NCBI GenBank assembly: GCA_049890035.1
Contig: JBMHCG010000050.1
Span: 43,761-107,760 of the forward strand
Length of the DNA stretch: 64,000 nt
Direction: 5' to 3'
Source of the DNA: UBA11891 sp049890035
GTDB taxonomy: Bacteria > Bacteroidota > Bacteroidia > Flavobacteriales > Flavobacteriaceae
Position numbers and translations under genes: made by a program. Below the pieces are notes generated by a model. It was given only the letters and a program-made list of their open reading frames with translations. It was not told where the DNA came from and searched no databases. This document shows, in pieces, positions 9,720 through 18,683 of the stretch. How positions within the stretch are numbered: position 1 is the stretch's first letter; each line of letters starts with the position of its first letter.

Positions 9720-10207
9720 TTTGTTGTTTTTTTATAGGTTTGAAATGAAAAAGGCAAACCCTTTTCAGATATATTTTTCTCTTCCTCTATGAGTTTCCAT
9801 TGGTGGGGGTCTATTTCTGGGAAAAAGGTATCCCCTTCAAAGTCTTGGTAGATGCGTGTTAATTCGATGGTGTCGGCTAGCGACAGGGCTTGTTTATAGA
9901 TTTCCCCCCCGCCAATGATAAAGGGTTGTGGATCTTTTTGGCACGCTTCCAAAGCTGCTTCTAAATTTTCACATACGAGAGCTCCCGTTGCTCGGTAACT
10001 GGGATTGCGACTGATAACAATATTTGTCCGATGGGGCAATGCTTTGGGAAGGGATTCAAATGTTTTCCGCCCCATGATGATGGCGTGTCCTGAAGTCAAA
10101 CGTTTGAATCGTTTCAAATCTTCTGCAAGGTGCCACAGCAATTGGTTGTTTTTGCCAATGGCATGGTTGGCAGCGGCGGCTACTATAATAGTAATATTCT
10201 TTTTCAT
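9716..10207 (-). CDS. folA: Dihydrofolate reductase
   Basis: This is a 163-residue NADPH-dependent enzyme that regenerates tetrahydrofolate. The N-terminus has the A-x-NHAIGKNNQLLWHL block, followed by the DLKRFKRLT helix, the IIMGRKTFESLP cofactor loop, and the IIGGGEIY motif near residue 98. Length and motif order are standard. Thymidylate synthase, which produces dihydrofolate, is encoded 1.1 kb away on the same strand, beyond an inserted plus-strand aminotransferase gene. It is coupled to fabD by a 4-bp overlap. Confidence 0.95.
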   Translation of the reverse strand: MKKNITIIVAAAANHAIGKNNQLLWHLAEDLKRFKRLTSGHAIIMGRKTFESLPKALPHRTNIVISRNPSYRATGALVCENLEAALEACQKDPQPFIIGGGEIYKQALSLADTIELTRIYQDFEGDTFFPEIDPHQWKLIEEEKNISEKGLPFSFQTYKKTTK

Positions 10208-10324
10208 CGGCTAAAACAACTTGTTCTTTCCGTTAGCAAATAAGAATATTTTTGGCGAGAAATTCAAAAACAGCTCTTCCGAATTCTTGTATTTTTGTTC
10301 ACAAAGATACTTTTCCTACTTGCT

Positions 10325-11356
10325 ATGCGAGCTCATTTTCCCATTCTTGATCAATGTGTGTACTTGAACACTGCCTATGTGGGTCTTCCCTCCACGGCAT
10401 TGATGGATTATCGCACTTCTTATGATAAAAATTATTTGACAGAAGCCGATCACTTCAAAATAAAGGGTTACGAACGTTTGGAATCCCAACGTCAAACCCT
10501 TTCCTCTTTTATTGGTTCCCAGTATCCTAATACCTTCATTACGCCTAATTTTTCTGTGGGCTTTCGTCTGTTTCTCGATTTTCTTCCCTCCGACACACGC
10601 TTTTTGATTCTTAAAGAAGACTACCCCTCTTTGGAAACGGCTATTCGGGAACGCGGTTTTTCTGTTGAGCAAGTGCCGATGGGACCCCATGTGGAGGAAG
10701 TCATTGCAACAGCGTTACAAGAGGGAAAGTTTGATGTTTTAGCAGTAAGCGTGGTTCAGTATACAAACGGAGTTTGCCTGAATCAACAAGCATTGGCAAA
10801 CATCAAGAAACGGTTTCCAAATATTTTGATTTTAGCAGATGGCACCCAATTTTTAGGGGCAGAGCTTTTTACATTCGATGCGTCCCCTTTTGATCTGATT
10901 GCTGCCAGTGGATACAAATGGTTTTTAGCCGGTTTTGGAAATGGCCTGGTAACCGTCAATTCTCGATTTATTGATTATTGTCAAACATCTTTTGAAACAA
11001 TTGCGGCAAAGGTTTACGCCGGTCACTTTGATTTCTTAGGGGCTGCCTCCCTGGCTTTTGCGGTAAGGCAACTAGAGGCATGGAATTTTCCGAGGCTGGT
11101 GGAACAAAAAAACCAAACAACAACTTACTTAAAAAAGGGTTTGGAAAAACGCGAACTCCTTTCTCCTATGGTACAAAAAAGGAAAGACCACGCCGCTATT
11201 TTTAATATTGCTGCCACAGAAGATTTTTATCAGCAATTGTTGGTTGCTGGCGTTCGGTGTTCGTATCGTGCTCAGGGGGTGCGTATTTCTGTTCATTTTT
11301 ACAATACAACTGAAGATATCGATGCTTTTTTTGCGGTCTATGATCGGTTGGTCTAA
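10325..11356 (+). CDS. Class V PLP-dependent aminotransferase family protein
   Basis: This is a 343-residue fold-type I protein of the cysteine-desulfurase/kynureninase-like class V group. LADGTQFLGA carries the PLP-pyridine Asp, and Lys198 in ASGYKWFLAGFGNG is the Schiff-base lysine. No cysteine-loop motif typical of NifS/SufS desulfurases is seen, so a desulfurase role is uncertain. An earlier in-frame TTG at 10295 is less likely than the ATG at 10325 (MRAHFPILD). The stop overlaps that of thyA (convergent). Confidence 0.8.
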   Translation: MRAHFPILDQCVYLNTAYVGLPSTALMDYRTSYDKNYLTEADHFKIKGYERLESQRQTLSSFIGSQYPNTFITPNFSVGFRLFLDFLPSDTRFLILKEDYPSLETAIRERGFSVEQVPMGPHVEEVIATALQEGKFDVLAVSVVQYTNGVCLNQQALANIKKRFPNILILADGTQFLGAELFTFDASPFDLIAASGYKWFLAGFGNGLVTVNSRFIDYCQTSFETIAAKVYAGHFDFLGAASLAFAVRQLEAWNFPRLVEQKNQTTTYLKKGLEKRELLSPMVQKRKDHAAIFNIAATEDFYQQLLVAGVRCSYRAQGVRISVHFYNTTEDIDAFFAVYDRLV

Positions 11357-12177
11357 ACTGACACAGTTCCCCGAATAAGGGGATGGGGATCGTAGCCAAT
11401 CAATTCAAAATCCTCGTATTGAAAATCAAGTATGTTGTCTATCGATGGGTTGAGTTTCATTTGTGGGAGCGGCCTGGGTTCTCTTTGCAACTGGGTAGCA
11501 ATTTGTTCTTTGTGATTGGAATAGATGTGTGCATCGCCAAAGGTGTGAACAAAATCTCCGGCTTCGTAACCACATACTTGTGCCATCATCAGTGTTAGTA
11601 AAGCATAGGATGCTATGTTGAAAGGAACACCAAGAAAAACATCGGCACTGCGTTGGTACAGTTGACAAGACAGTTTGCCCTCTGCTACATAAAATTGAAA
11701 AAAAGCGTGACAGGGCGGCAAGGCAGCTTTGTTGTGTGCTACATTTTCTGAAAAGGAAACAGAGGTGTCAGGAAGAACAGATGGGTTCCAGGCAGAAACC
11801 AACATGCGACGACTGTCGGGATTGTTTTTTAGGGTGTGAATCACTTCTTGTATCTGGTCAATGCCCTCACTATTCCAGTTGCGCCATTGGTGTCCATAAA
11901 CAGGTCCTAAATCACCTTTTGCATCGGCCCATTCGTTCCAAATACGCACACCATTTTTCTGGAGGTACTGTATGTTGGTGTCTCCTTTTAAAAACCAAAG
12001 GAGTTCATAAACAACTGACTTGACATGAATTTTTTTTGTAGTGACCAAAGGAAATCCTTTCGCCAGGTCGAATCGCATTTGATAGCCAAAAACACTTTGG
12101 GTTCCGGTTCCCGTTCGATCGGTTTTGACCACCCCTTCTTTAAGGATGTGTCGAATCAAATCGTGGTACTGATGCAT
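11353..12177 (-). CDS. thyA: Thymidylate synthase
   Basis: This is a 274-residue methylene-THF-dependent enzyme that makes dTMP from dUMP. The catalytic Cys lies in PPCHAFFQFYV, the phosphate-binding Arg cluster is in DRTGTGT and QRSADVFLG, and the folate and nucleotide-binding PFNIASYALL and HIYSNH blocks follow. The sequence ends in the expected C-terminal hydrophobic tail region. The folA gene nearby recycles its folate product. Confidence 0.96.
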   Translation of the reverse strand: MHQYHDLIRHILKEGVVKTDRTGTGTQSVFGYQMRFDLAKGFPLVTTKKIHVKSVVYELLWFLKGDTNIQYLQKNGVRIWNEWADAKGDLGPVYGHQWRNWNSEGIDQIQEVIHTLKNNPDSRRMLVSAWNPSVLPDTSVSFSENVAHNKAALPPCHAFFQFYVAEGKLSCQLYQRSADVFLGVPFNIASYALLTLMMAQVCGYEAGDFVHTFGDAHIYSNHKEQIATQLQREPRPLPQMKLNPSIDNILDFQYEDFELIGYDPHPLIRGTVSV

Positions 12178-12261
12178 GCTAACTAATTTTACTCAAAAAT
12201 AGCAAGCACATAAAAATTTTGGTAAAAGCCAACGGATAGTTATCCAACAAAGATTAACAAA

Positions 12262-12879
12262 CTACTGCTTGCGTTTTGAGATTTCGTCTCGTATCAGGGC
12301 TGCTTTTTCATAATCCTCGGCAGAAACGAATTTTTTTAAGAGTGTTTTTAGTTTGCTGAGTGATATTTTTTCCAATTTGTCTGGCAAGTTGGTTTGTTTG
12401 CTTTGTTCGGTTACAAACTCTTGAATCCAATTGTCTTCAGACAATTTTCGTTCGCTAGTGGCACTGATGGCGGCCGTAAAACCTGCCTTTTTAAGAATGG
12501 TGTCATAGGTGTAAATAGGGGCATTGAATCGGAGTGCCAAAGCGATAGCATCGGAGGTTCGCGAATCGATAATTTCCTCAATTTGGTCGCGCTCGCATAT
12601 TAAACTAGCGTAAAAAACACCATCCAATAGTTTATGAATAATGACTTGCTTCACATGAATTTCGAAACGAGAGGCGAAATTTTTGAACAAGTCGTGGGTG
12701 AGGGGCCGGGTAGGTTTGATTTCTTGTTCCAGTGAAATTGCAATGGCCTGGGCTTCAAATCCACCAATGACAATGGGAAGTTTACGATTGCCCTCGGTTT
12801 CGTTGAGGATCAAAGCGTAGGTACCCGATTGGGTTTCACTGTAAGAGATGCCTTTGATTTGTAATTCCACTAATTTCAT
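12262..12879 (-). CDS. Bifunctional nuclease family protein (DUF151) with UvrB/UvrC motif
   Basis: The protein has 205 residues from the ATG at 12877-12879, which fits the family start (MKLVELQIKG) better than the ATG six codons upstream. Residues about 1-140 form the bifunctional nuclease (BFN, DUF151) domain, with the SRTSDAIALALR motif. The C-terminal 30 residues (AEDYEKAALIRDEI) are a UvrB/UvrC-type helical hairpin. The family has reported nuclease activity in other organisms, while the cellular role in Bacteroidetes is unclear. It lies 84 bp upstream of thyA on the same strand and may be co-transcribed with it. Confidence 0.88.
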   Translation of the reverse strand: MKLVELQIKGISYSETQSGTYALILNETEGNRKLPIVIGGFEAQAIAISLEQEIKPTRPLTHDLFKNFASRFEIHVKQVIIHKLLDGVFYASLICERDQIEEIIDSRTSDAIALALRFNAPIYTYDTILKKAGFTAAISATSERKLSEDNWIQEFVTEQSKQTNLPDKLEKISLSKLKTLLKKFVSAEDYEKAALIRDEISKRKQ

Positions 12880-13041
12880 ATACTGTTTTGCTATCAAGTA
12901 TCATTTAAACGCATAAACTTCCATTCTAGTACACGGTAAGATAAATATTTTTTAACGGCTTTTCAAATGAAGGTCCGATGCTGTACATGCCTCAGTTATA
13001 ATTCTTAAATTTGTGGCGAATTTGACAAAATTGAAGAGACG

Positions 13042-14025
13042 ATGAAAACAATACAATTCAGAGAAGCCATCCAGCAAGCCATGTCGGAAGAGATGCGCAG
13101 AGACGAGACGGTTTATCTTATGGGTGAAGAGGTAGCGGAGTACAATGGAGCTTACAAAGCCTCCAAAGGAATGTTGGACGAATTTGGTCCTGACCGCGTT
13201 TTGGATACGCCCATCTCTGAGTTGGGCTTTGCCGGTATTGGTGTGGGATCAACCATGACTGGCAACCGACCGATTATCGAATTCATGACTTTTAATTTTG
13301 CCCTGGTTGGGATTGACCAAATCATCAATAATGCCGCCAAAATCCGACAAATGTCGGGCGGACAATTTCCCTGTCCTATCGTGTTTCGCGGCCCAACAGC
13401 TTCTGCTGGTCAGTTGGCTGCTACCCATTCCCAAGCTTTTGAAAACTGGTATGCAAATTGTCCTGGCTTGAAGGTTGTTGTTCCCTCCAATCCCTACGAT
13501 GCCAAAGGCTTGTTAAAATCAGCCATTCGTGACAACGACCCCGTCATTTTCATGGAGTCCGAGCAAATGTATGGAGATAAAGGGGAGGTTCCAGAAGGAG
13601 AATATACCCTGCCCATTGGTGTGGCCGAAACCAAAAGAAAGGGAGAAGATGTGACCATCGTATCCTTTGGTAAAATCATAAAAGAGGCTTACAAGGCAGC
13701 TGATGTTCTTGAAAAAGAAGGCATATCTTGTGAGATTATTGATCTAAGAACCGTTCGTCCTTTGGACTACAACGCCATTTTTGAATCGGTGAAGAAAACC
13801 AATCGCTTAGTTATTCTTGAGGAAGCCTGGCCCTTTGGAAATGTTGCGACAGAAATCACCTATCAGGTACAAAGCCAAGTGTTTGATTATTTGGACGCCC
13901 CAGTAGAAAAGATCAATACTGCCGACACTCCGGCACCCTATTCCCCCGTTTTGTTAAAAGAATGGCTTCCAAACAGTGAGGACGTTATCAAAGCGGTTAA
14001 AAAAGTTTTATACATCACTGCTTAA
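13042..14025 (+). CDS. pdhB: Pyruvate dehydrogenase E1 component, beta subunit
   Basis: This is a 327-residue transketolase-like beta subunit that forms the E1 heterotetramer with PdhA and decarboxylates pyruvate in a thiamine-diphosphate-dependent reaction. The N-terminal pyrimidine-binding domain shows LMGEEVAEYNGAYK (catalytic Glu), DTPISELGFAG and IEFMTFNFA. The C-terminal transketolase-C domain contains VDLRTVRPLD-like and EEAWPFG blocks. The alpha subunit and E2 are not encoded nearby, which is common in Flavobacteriia. A TAAATTTG at 13006-13013 fits a -7 promoter box, but no matching -33 box was found. Confidence 0.94.
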   Translation: MKTIQFREAIQQAMSEEMRRDETVYLMGEEVAEYNGAYKASKGMLDEFGPDRVLDTPISELGFAGIGVGSTMTGNRPIIEFMTFNFALVGIDQIINNAAKIRQMSGGQFPCPIVFRGPTASAGQLAATHSQAFENWYANCPGLKVVVPSNPYDAKGLLKSAIRDNDPVIFMESEQMYGDKGEVPEGEYTLPIGVAETKRKGEDVTIVSFGKIIKEAYKAADVLEKEGISCEIIDLRTVRPLDYNAIFESVKKTNRLVILEEAWPFGNVATEITYQVQSQVFDYLDAPVEKINTADTPAPYSPVLLKEWLPNSEDVIKAVKKVLYITA

Positions 14026-14099
14026 ACATACAAATCCAAAAATTTTCCAATCCCAATGGGGTTGTTTACTTTTACGCACTAAAATTTGAATTTTAATAT

Positions 14100-16499
14100 A
14101 TGACTTCGATTCTTTATTTACCAATTGCCCTATCCCTTGTGGGCTTACTTTATATGTTTGCGCGAGCACAATGGGTTCGAAAACAAGACGGAGGAAACGA
14201 AAAAATGCAAGCCATCTCCAAGAGTATTAAGGAAGGTGCTTTGGCATTTTTGAATGCTGAGTACAGATTGTTATTGTTCTTTGTTGTCATCGCTGCTGGG
14301 GGTCTTTTTCTCATATCCAGTCGGGTTGAAACAACGAGCATACTGATTATACCGGCTTTTGTTATGGGGGCTATTTTTTCTGCCTTTGCGGGTAATATCG
14401 GGATGCGAATCGCCACAGAAGCCAATGCACGGACCACACAAGCCGCCCGTGAAAGCCTTCCCAAAGCCCTGCAAGTATCTTTTGGCGGGGGAACCGTTAT
14501 GGGACTTGGGGTAGCCGGTCTAGCCGTTCTGGGTCTTTCTTTATTTTTCATGCTTTTTTTGAATGTATTCATGGGGCAAGAAGGGAGTTTTTATGAGAAC
14601 ATGACCATTGTTTTGGAAGCGCTGGCAGGCTTTTCTTTGGGTGCCGAATCCATTGCCTTATTTGCTCGCGTTGGAGGGGGAATTTATACCAAAGCCGCTG
14701 ACGTAGGAGCTGACTTGGTTGGAAAGGTTGAAGCAGGAATTCCCGAGGACGATCCGCGCAACCCTGCCACCATTGCCGACAATGTTGGGGACAACGTTGG
14801 CGATGTTGCCGGCATGGGGGCAGACCTTTTTGGGAGTTATGTTGCCACTGTCTTAGCCTCGATGGTATTGGGGAACTACATCATCAAAGACATGACAGAT
14901 GCCAGTGGCACACAATACGAAGATGCTTTTGGCGGAATGGGGCCTATTCTTTTGCCAGTGATGATTGCTGGTGTAGGGATTATCGCTTCTATAGTAGGTA
15001 CCTTTTTAATTCGTGTCTCTAATAACGAAGCCAAAGAAGCTGAGGTACAACGCGCTCTTAACATAGGAAATATTACTTCTATTCTCATTACAGCTGTTGC
15101 GGGTTATCTATTGATTGATTGGATGTTACCGGAGACCATCACTGGGATGAAATTTTTTGGAGAAGGAACCAAAGACATCAGCCGTTTCAATGTGTTTTTA
15201 GCAACAATAGTAGGATTGTCTGTGGGTTATTTGATTTCATTGTTTACAGAATATTATACAGCTCTTGGGAAAAAACCAGTTTTGGATATTGTTCAAAACT
15301 CTTCTACAGGAGCAGCAACCAATATCATTGCGGGTCTGGCAACGGGAATGATTTCCACGGCCAGTTCGGTTTTGTTGTTTGCCTTAGCCATTTGGGGTTC
15401 CTATACTTTGGCTGGTTTTTACGGAGTGGCCCTGGCCGCTTCTGCCATGATGGCAACAACGGCCATGCAACTCGCCATCGATGCGTTTGGCCCTATTGCT
15501 GACAATGCCGGTGGGGTTGCTGAAATGAGTGAACTACCAGACGAAGTACGGGAGCGAACTGACATTCTTGACTCTGTTGGGAATACCACTGCCGCAGTAG
15601 GAAAAGGTTTTGCCATTGCTTCAGCAGCACTTACTGCTTTGGCCTTATTTGCTGCCTATGTAACCTTTACAGGAATCGATGGGATCAATATTTTTAAAGC
15701 CGATGTGTTGGCCGCCCTATTTATCGGAGGGATGATTCCAGTGGTTTTTTCAGCGTTAGCCATGAAAGCCGTTGGAAAAGCAGCCATGGAAATGGTGGAA
15801 GAAGTGCGTCGTCAGTTCCGTGAAATCCCTGGTATTTTGGAAGGGAAAGGCCAACCAGAGTATGGGAAGTGTGTTGAAATCTCAACCCGAGCTGCTTTAC
15901 GTGAAATGCTTGTGCCTGGTCTCATTACCCTGATCACCCCCATTATTATTGGGTTTTTGATGGGCGCAGAAGCTTTGGGAAGTTATATGGCGGGTGTCAC
16001 AGTTTCAGGAGTACTATGGGCCATCTTCCAAAATAATGCTGGAGGCGCATGGGACAACGCTAAAAAATCATTTGAAGCTGGTGTGGAAATCAACGGAGAA
16101 ATGACTTATAAAGGGTCTGATGCCCACAAAGCTGCCGTTACCGGAGATACAGTTGGCGATCCTTTTAAAGATACATCGGGGCCTTCTATGAACATATTGA
16201 TCAAACTCACTTGTTTGGTCGGTTTGGTGATTGCGCCAATCTTGGGCGGACATGGGATGGAAGCCGATGGTACAGCAGCAGCCACGACCGAAGTGGTACA
16301 GGAAGCAGTTCAAAAAGAAGTGCGTGTCGAAGTTGAAGCAGAAGACAACTCCGATCAGATGAAAGCCACCATCACCACGACCACCACCAAAGACGGAGAA
16401 ACCGTTGAAGCGGTGCAAGTGATTGAAGGTACCAAAGAGGAGATTGAAGCAGCCATCCAGGCCCAAAAAGAATTGGATATTAAAATCAATAAAGAATAG
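14100..16499 (+). CDS. hppA: Ion-pumping membrane pyrophosphatase
   Basis: This is a 799-residue multi-pass protein of the membrane pyrophosphatase family, coupling PPi hydrolysis to H+ or Na+ export. The substrate-site signature DVGADLVGKVEAG with the DNVGDNVGDVAG repeat is intact, as is the second acidic cluster around DAFGPIADNAGG. GNTTAAVGKG has Ala where K+-independent enzymes carry Lys, so a K+-dependent type is inferred. After the last membrane segment (about residue 725) there is a polar, Glu/Thr-rich tail of roughly 65 residues that is not part of the catalytic core. It ends at a bidirectional terminator. Confidence 0.95.
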   Translation: MTSILYLPIALSLVGLLYMFARAQWVRKQDGGNEKMQAISKSIKEGALAFLNAEYRLLLFFVVIAAGGLFLISSRVETTSILIIPAFVMGAIFSAFAGNIGMRIATEANARTTQAARESLPKALQVSFGGGTVMGLGVAGLAVLGLSLFFMLFLNVFMGQEGSFYENMTIVLEALAGFSLGAESIALFARVGGGIYTKAADVGADLVGKVEAGIPEDDPRNPATIADNVGDNVGDVAGMGADLFGSYVATVLASMVLGNYIIKDMTDASGTQYEDAFGGMGPILLPVMIAGVGIIASIVGTFLIRVSNNEAKEAEVQRALNIGNITSILITAVAGYLLIDWMLPETITGMKFFGEGTKDISRFNVFLATIVGLSVGYLISLFTEYYTALGKKPVLDIVQNSSTGAATNIIAGLATGMISTASSVLLFALAIWGSYTLAGFYGVALAASAMMATTAMQLAIDAFGPIADNAGGVAEMSELPDEVRERTDILDSVGNTTAAVGKGFAIASAALTALALFAAYVTFTGIDGINIFKADVLAALFIGGMIPVVFSALAMKAVGKAAMEMVEEVRRQFREIPGILEGKGQPEYGKCVEISTRAALREMLVPGLITLITPIIIGFLMGAEALGSYMAGVTVSGVLWAIFQNNAGGAWDNAKKSFEAGVEINGEMTYKGSDAHKAAVTGDTVGDPFKDTSGPSMNILIKLTCLVGLVIAPILGGHGMEADGTAAATTEVVQEAVQKEVRVEVEAEDNSDQMKATITTTTTKDGETVEAVQVIEGTKEEIEAAIQAQKELDIKINKE

Positions 16500-16523
16500 G
16501 CTTTGGAGGCTATAGTTAAAAAC

Positions 16524-16555
16524 AAAAAAAGCCGATCTAATGATCGGCTTTTTTT
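16524..16555. terminator. Bidirectional rho-independent terminator
   Basis: A 7-bp GC-rich stem (GCCGATC / GATCGGC, 16531-16537 and 16542-16548) with a 4-base loop is flanked by seven A on the left and seven T on the right. It therefore terminates both hppA from the left and the convergent deoxynucleoside kinase gene, whose stop codon lies inside the T run. Confidence 0.9.
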
Positions 16556-17171
16556 ATGGAAACAAACCGTGTAACTCAGCGTCTATTTTTTCGATTATAG
16601 TTCCCAGATCCGTTGGGTTTTCCACAAAGTCCATATAGTCCACATCAATAATCAGGAGTTTGCCTTTGTTGTATTGGCTGATCCAGGCTTCATACCGTTC
16701 GTTGAGTCTGCTGAGGTAGTCAATGCTAATACTCGTTTCGTAATCTCTGCCCCGCTTGTGGATCTTATTGACTAGATTGGGAATGCTCGAACGCAAATAG
16801 ATCAATAAATCGGGCCCTTCAATCATTGCTTCCATGAGTTCGAAAAGGGAATAGTAATTGTCATAGTCCCGTTTAGTCAACAGTCCCATGGCGTGTAGGT
16901 TGGGCGCAAAAATAAAAGCATCCTCATAAATCGTACGGTCTTGGATGACGTCCTTATTAGCTTGTCGAATTTGCATCAATTGCTGGAAGCGACTTTTTAA
17001 GAAATAGACCTGAAGATTAAAGGACCAACGTTCCATATGGTTATAGAAATCATCCAAATAGGGATTATCGATCACATCTTCAAACTGTGCTTCAAACTTA
17101 TAGTGTTTGGCCAGGAGTTCCGTTAGGCTGGTTTTTCCAGCCCCTATATTTCCTGCTACTGCAATATGCAT
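16554..17171 (-). CDS. Deoxynucleoside kinase
   Basis: This is a 205-residue P-loop kinase of the dNK/dGK/dCK family, which salvages deoxynucleosides by 5'-phosphorylation. The Walker A motif GNIGAGKTSL is at residues 7-16, followed by the substrate helix (PYLDDFYNHMERW), the DRTIYED motif carrying the DRS-like catalytic region, and the lid arginines in RGRDYE. The length is typical of bacterial members. Substrate preference (deoxyadenosine, deoxyguanosine or deoxycytidine) cannot be read. It is divergent from metK across the riboswitch-bearing leader. Confidence 0.9.
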   Translation of the reverse strand: MHIAVAGNIGAGKTSLTELLAKHYKFEAQFEDVIDNPYLDDFYNHMERWSFNLQVYFLKSRFQQLMQIRQANKDVIQDRTIYEDAFIFAPNLHAMGLLTKRDYDNYYSLFELMEAMIEGPDLLIYLRSSIPNLVNKIHKRGRDYETSISIDYLSRLNERYEAWISQYNKGKLLIIDVDYMDFVENPTDLGTIIEKIDAELHGLFP

Positions 17172-17269
17172 ATGATATGGATTAAGCCGTTTTTATCGCT
17201 CCCTGCAAAGTACTAAATTTTGTGAAAAAGAAAGGCAGTTTAAGCCAAAGACGTTCTATTTTTTATGGT

Positions 17270-17300
17270 TTTGATATCTATAAAATTGTCCGTAATTTTG
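17270..17300 (+). promoter_or_regulatory. Promoter of the met operon (Bacteroidetes-type)
   Basis: A TTTG at 17270-17273 and TAATTTTG at 17293-17300 match the -33 TTTG and -7 TAnnTTTG elements with a 19-bp spacer. Initiation is expected about 5-8 bases downstream, just before the leader structure that begins at 17311. The agreement of promoter and aptamer positions strengthens both calls. Confidence 0.6.
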
Positions 17301-17310
17301 AACTCGAATC

Positions 17311-17385
17311 GAGGAAGGATTTGACTGATTGCAACCTCATTAAAAAAATGCTAAAGCAGTAAGTTGCTTGTAAGACCAAATCCTT
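17311..17385 (+). promoter_or_regulatory. Candidate SAM-II/SAM-V-type riboswitch upstream of metK
   Basis: P1 is GAGG (17311-17314) with CCTC (17335-17338). The loop holds AAGGATTTG (17315-17323), which is perfectly complementary to CAAATCCTT at 17377-17385 and so gives a 9-bp H-type pseudoknot. The loop text GATTTGACTGATTGCAA closely resembles the SAM-II loop pattern as I remember it (GATTTAAC...ATTGCAA), and AAATGCTAAAG resembles the conserved AAATG..GCTAAA joining segment. A hairpin AAGCA/TGCTT (17354-17358, 17365-17369) sits between the core and the pseudoknot strand. The element ends 22 bases before the metK ATG, consistent with translational control. The SAM-I consensus (GGCAACC core) is absent. 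Confidence 0.75.
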
Positions 17386-17407
17386 CTTAATTAAAAATGC
17401 AACTTTA

Positions 17408-18664
17408 ATGCCTTATTTATTTACTTCAGAATCTGTCAGTGAGGGCCACCCGGACAAAGTAGCCGACCAAATTAGTGACGCCTTATTGGATCATTTTTTG
17501 GCCTTTGACCCCGATAGTAAAGTCGCCTGTGAAACCCTTGTTACCACTGGACAAACTGTCCTATCTGGTGAAGTCAAAAGTCAAACCTACCTGGATGTGC
17601 AACAAATCGCACGAGACACCATCAATGCCATTGGGTATACTAAGGGTGCCTATCAATTTAGTGGGGATTCTTGTGGGGTCATTTCATTGATTCATGAACA
17701 ATCTCAAGACATCAACCAGGGGGTGGACAAAGCTTCCAAAAAAGACCAGGGTGCTGGGGACCAGGGGTTGATGTTTGGATATGCGACTGATGAAACAGAA
17801 AACTACATGCCCCTGGCTTTGGATTTGTCTCACAAGATCTTGATTGAACTGGCAGCCTTGCGCCGAGAAAATAAAGACATCACCTATTTGCGACCCGATG
17901 CCAAGTCCCAAGTGACCATTGAGTACGATGACAATGATCAGCCCGTGCGTATTGATACTATTGTTGTCTCAACCCAACATGATCCTTTTGCAGAGGATGA
18001 TCAACAGATGTTGGAAAAAATCAAGTCTGATATCATTCATATTTTGATTCCCCGAGTGGTCCAGCAACTACCAGCCCATCTCCAAGCCTTGTTTACAAAC
18101 GAGATTACCTACCATATCAATCCCACAGGGAAATTTGTAATTGGCGGACCCCATGGCGATACCGGTTTGACGGGGCGCAAGATAATTGTTGATACCTATG
18201 GCGGTAAAGGCGCCCACGGTGGTGGTGCCTTTAGCGGGAAGGACCCCAGTAAAGTAGATCGTTCTGCTGCTTATGCAGCGCGGCATATGGCCAAAAATTT
18301 AGTGGCTGCAGGGGCTGCCAAAGAAGTATTGGTTCAGTTGAGTTATGCCATTGGGGTCGTGGCACCTACTTCTGTTTTTGTCAATACCTATGGCACCAAC
18401 CAAACAGGCCTAACAGATGCCGAATTGGCAGCGAAGCTACAAGATATTTTTGATCTAACACCCTACGGCATTGAGACCCGTCTCAAATTGCGCCATCCCA
18501 TCTATTCGGAAACAGCTGCCTATGGTCATATGGGGCGCGAACCCAAGATCGTATCCAAGACGTTTGAATCGCCGTATAGCGGAAAAGTTACGCAAGAAGT
18601 AGAGCTCTTTACCTGGGAAAAACTCGATCAGGTGGATGCCTTAAAAACAGCCTTACAACTCTAG
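17408..18664 (+). CDS. metK: S-adenosylmethionine synthetase
   Basis: This 418-residue cytoplasmic enzyme makes SAM from methionine and ATP, releasing phosphate and pyrophosphate. SEGHPDKVADQISD is the N-terminal ATP-binding block, followed by GAGDQGLMFGYATDET, and GGPHGDTGLTGRK with the GGKGAHGGGAFSGKD phosphate loop. The C-terminal domain ends normally. It is the first gene of the met operon and directly follows the SAM-type riboswitch, so feedback by its own product is the likely control. Confidence 0.97.
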   Translation: MPYLFTSESVSEGHPDKVADQISDALLDHFLAFDPDSKVACETLVTTGQTVLSGEVKSQTYLDVQQIARDTINAIGYTKGAYQFSGDSCGVISLIHEQSQDINQGVDKASKKDQGAGDQGLMFGYATDETENYMPLALDLSHKILIELAALRRENKDITYLRPDAKSQVTIEYDDNDQPVRIDTIVVSTQHDPFAEDDQQMLEKIKSDIIHILIPRVVQQLPAHLQALFTNEITYHINPTGKFVIGGPHGDTGLTGRKIIVDTYGGKGAHGGGAFSGKDPSKVDRSAAYAARHMAKNLVAAGAAKEVLVQLSYAIGVVAPTSVFVNTYGTNQTGLTDAELAAKLQDIFDLTPYGIETRLKLRHPIYSETAAYGHMGREPKIVSKTFESPYSGKVTQEVELFTWEKLDQVDALKTALQL

Positions 18665-18683
18665 TCGATTAGCCGATTATTAG

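Noticed and set aside
17311..17385. SAM-I (S-box) riboswitch
   Set aside because: The conserved SAM-I core and four-way junction are not present; the pairing found is a two-strand pseudoknot as in SAM-II/SAM-V.
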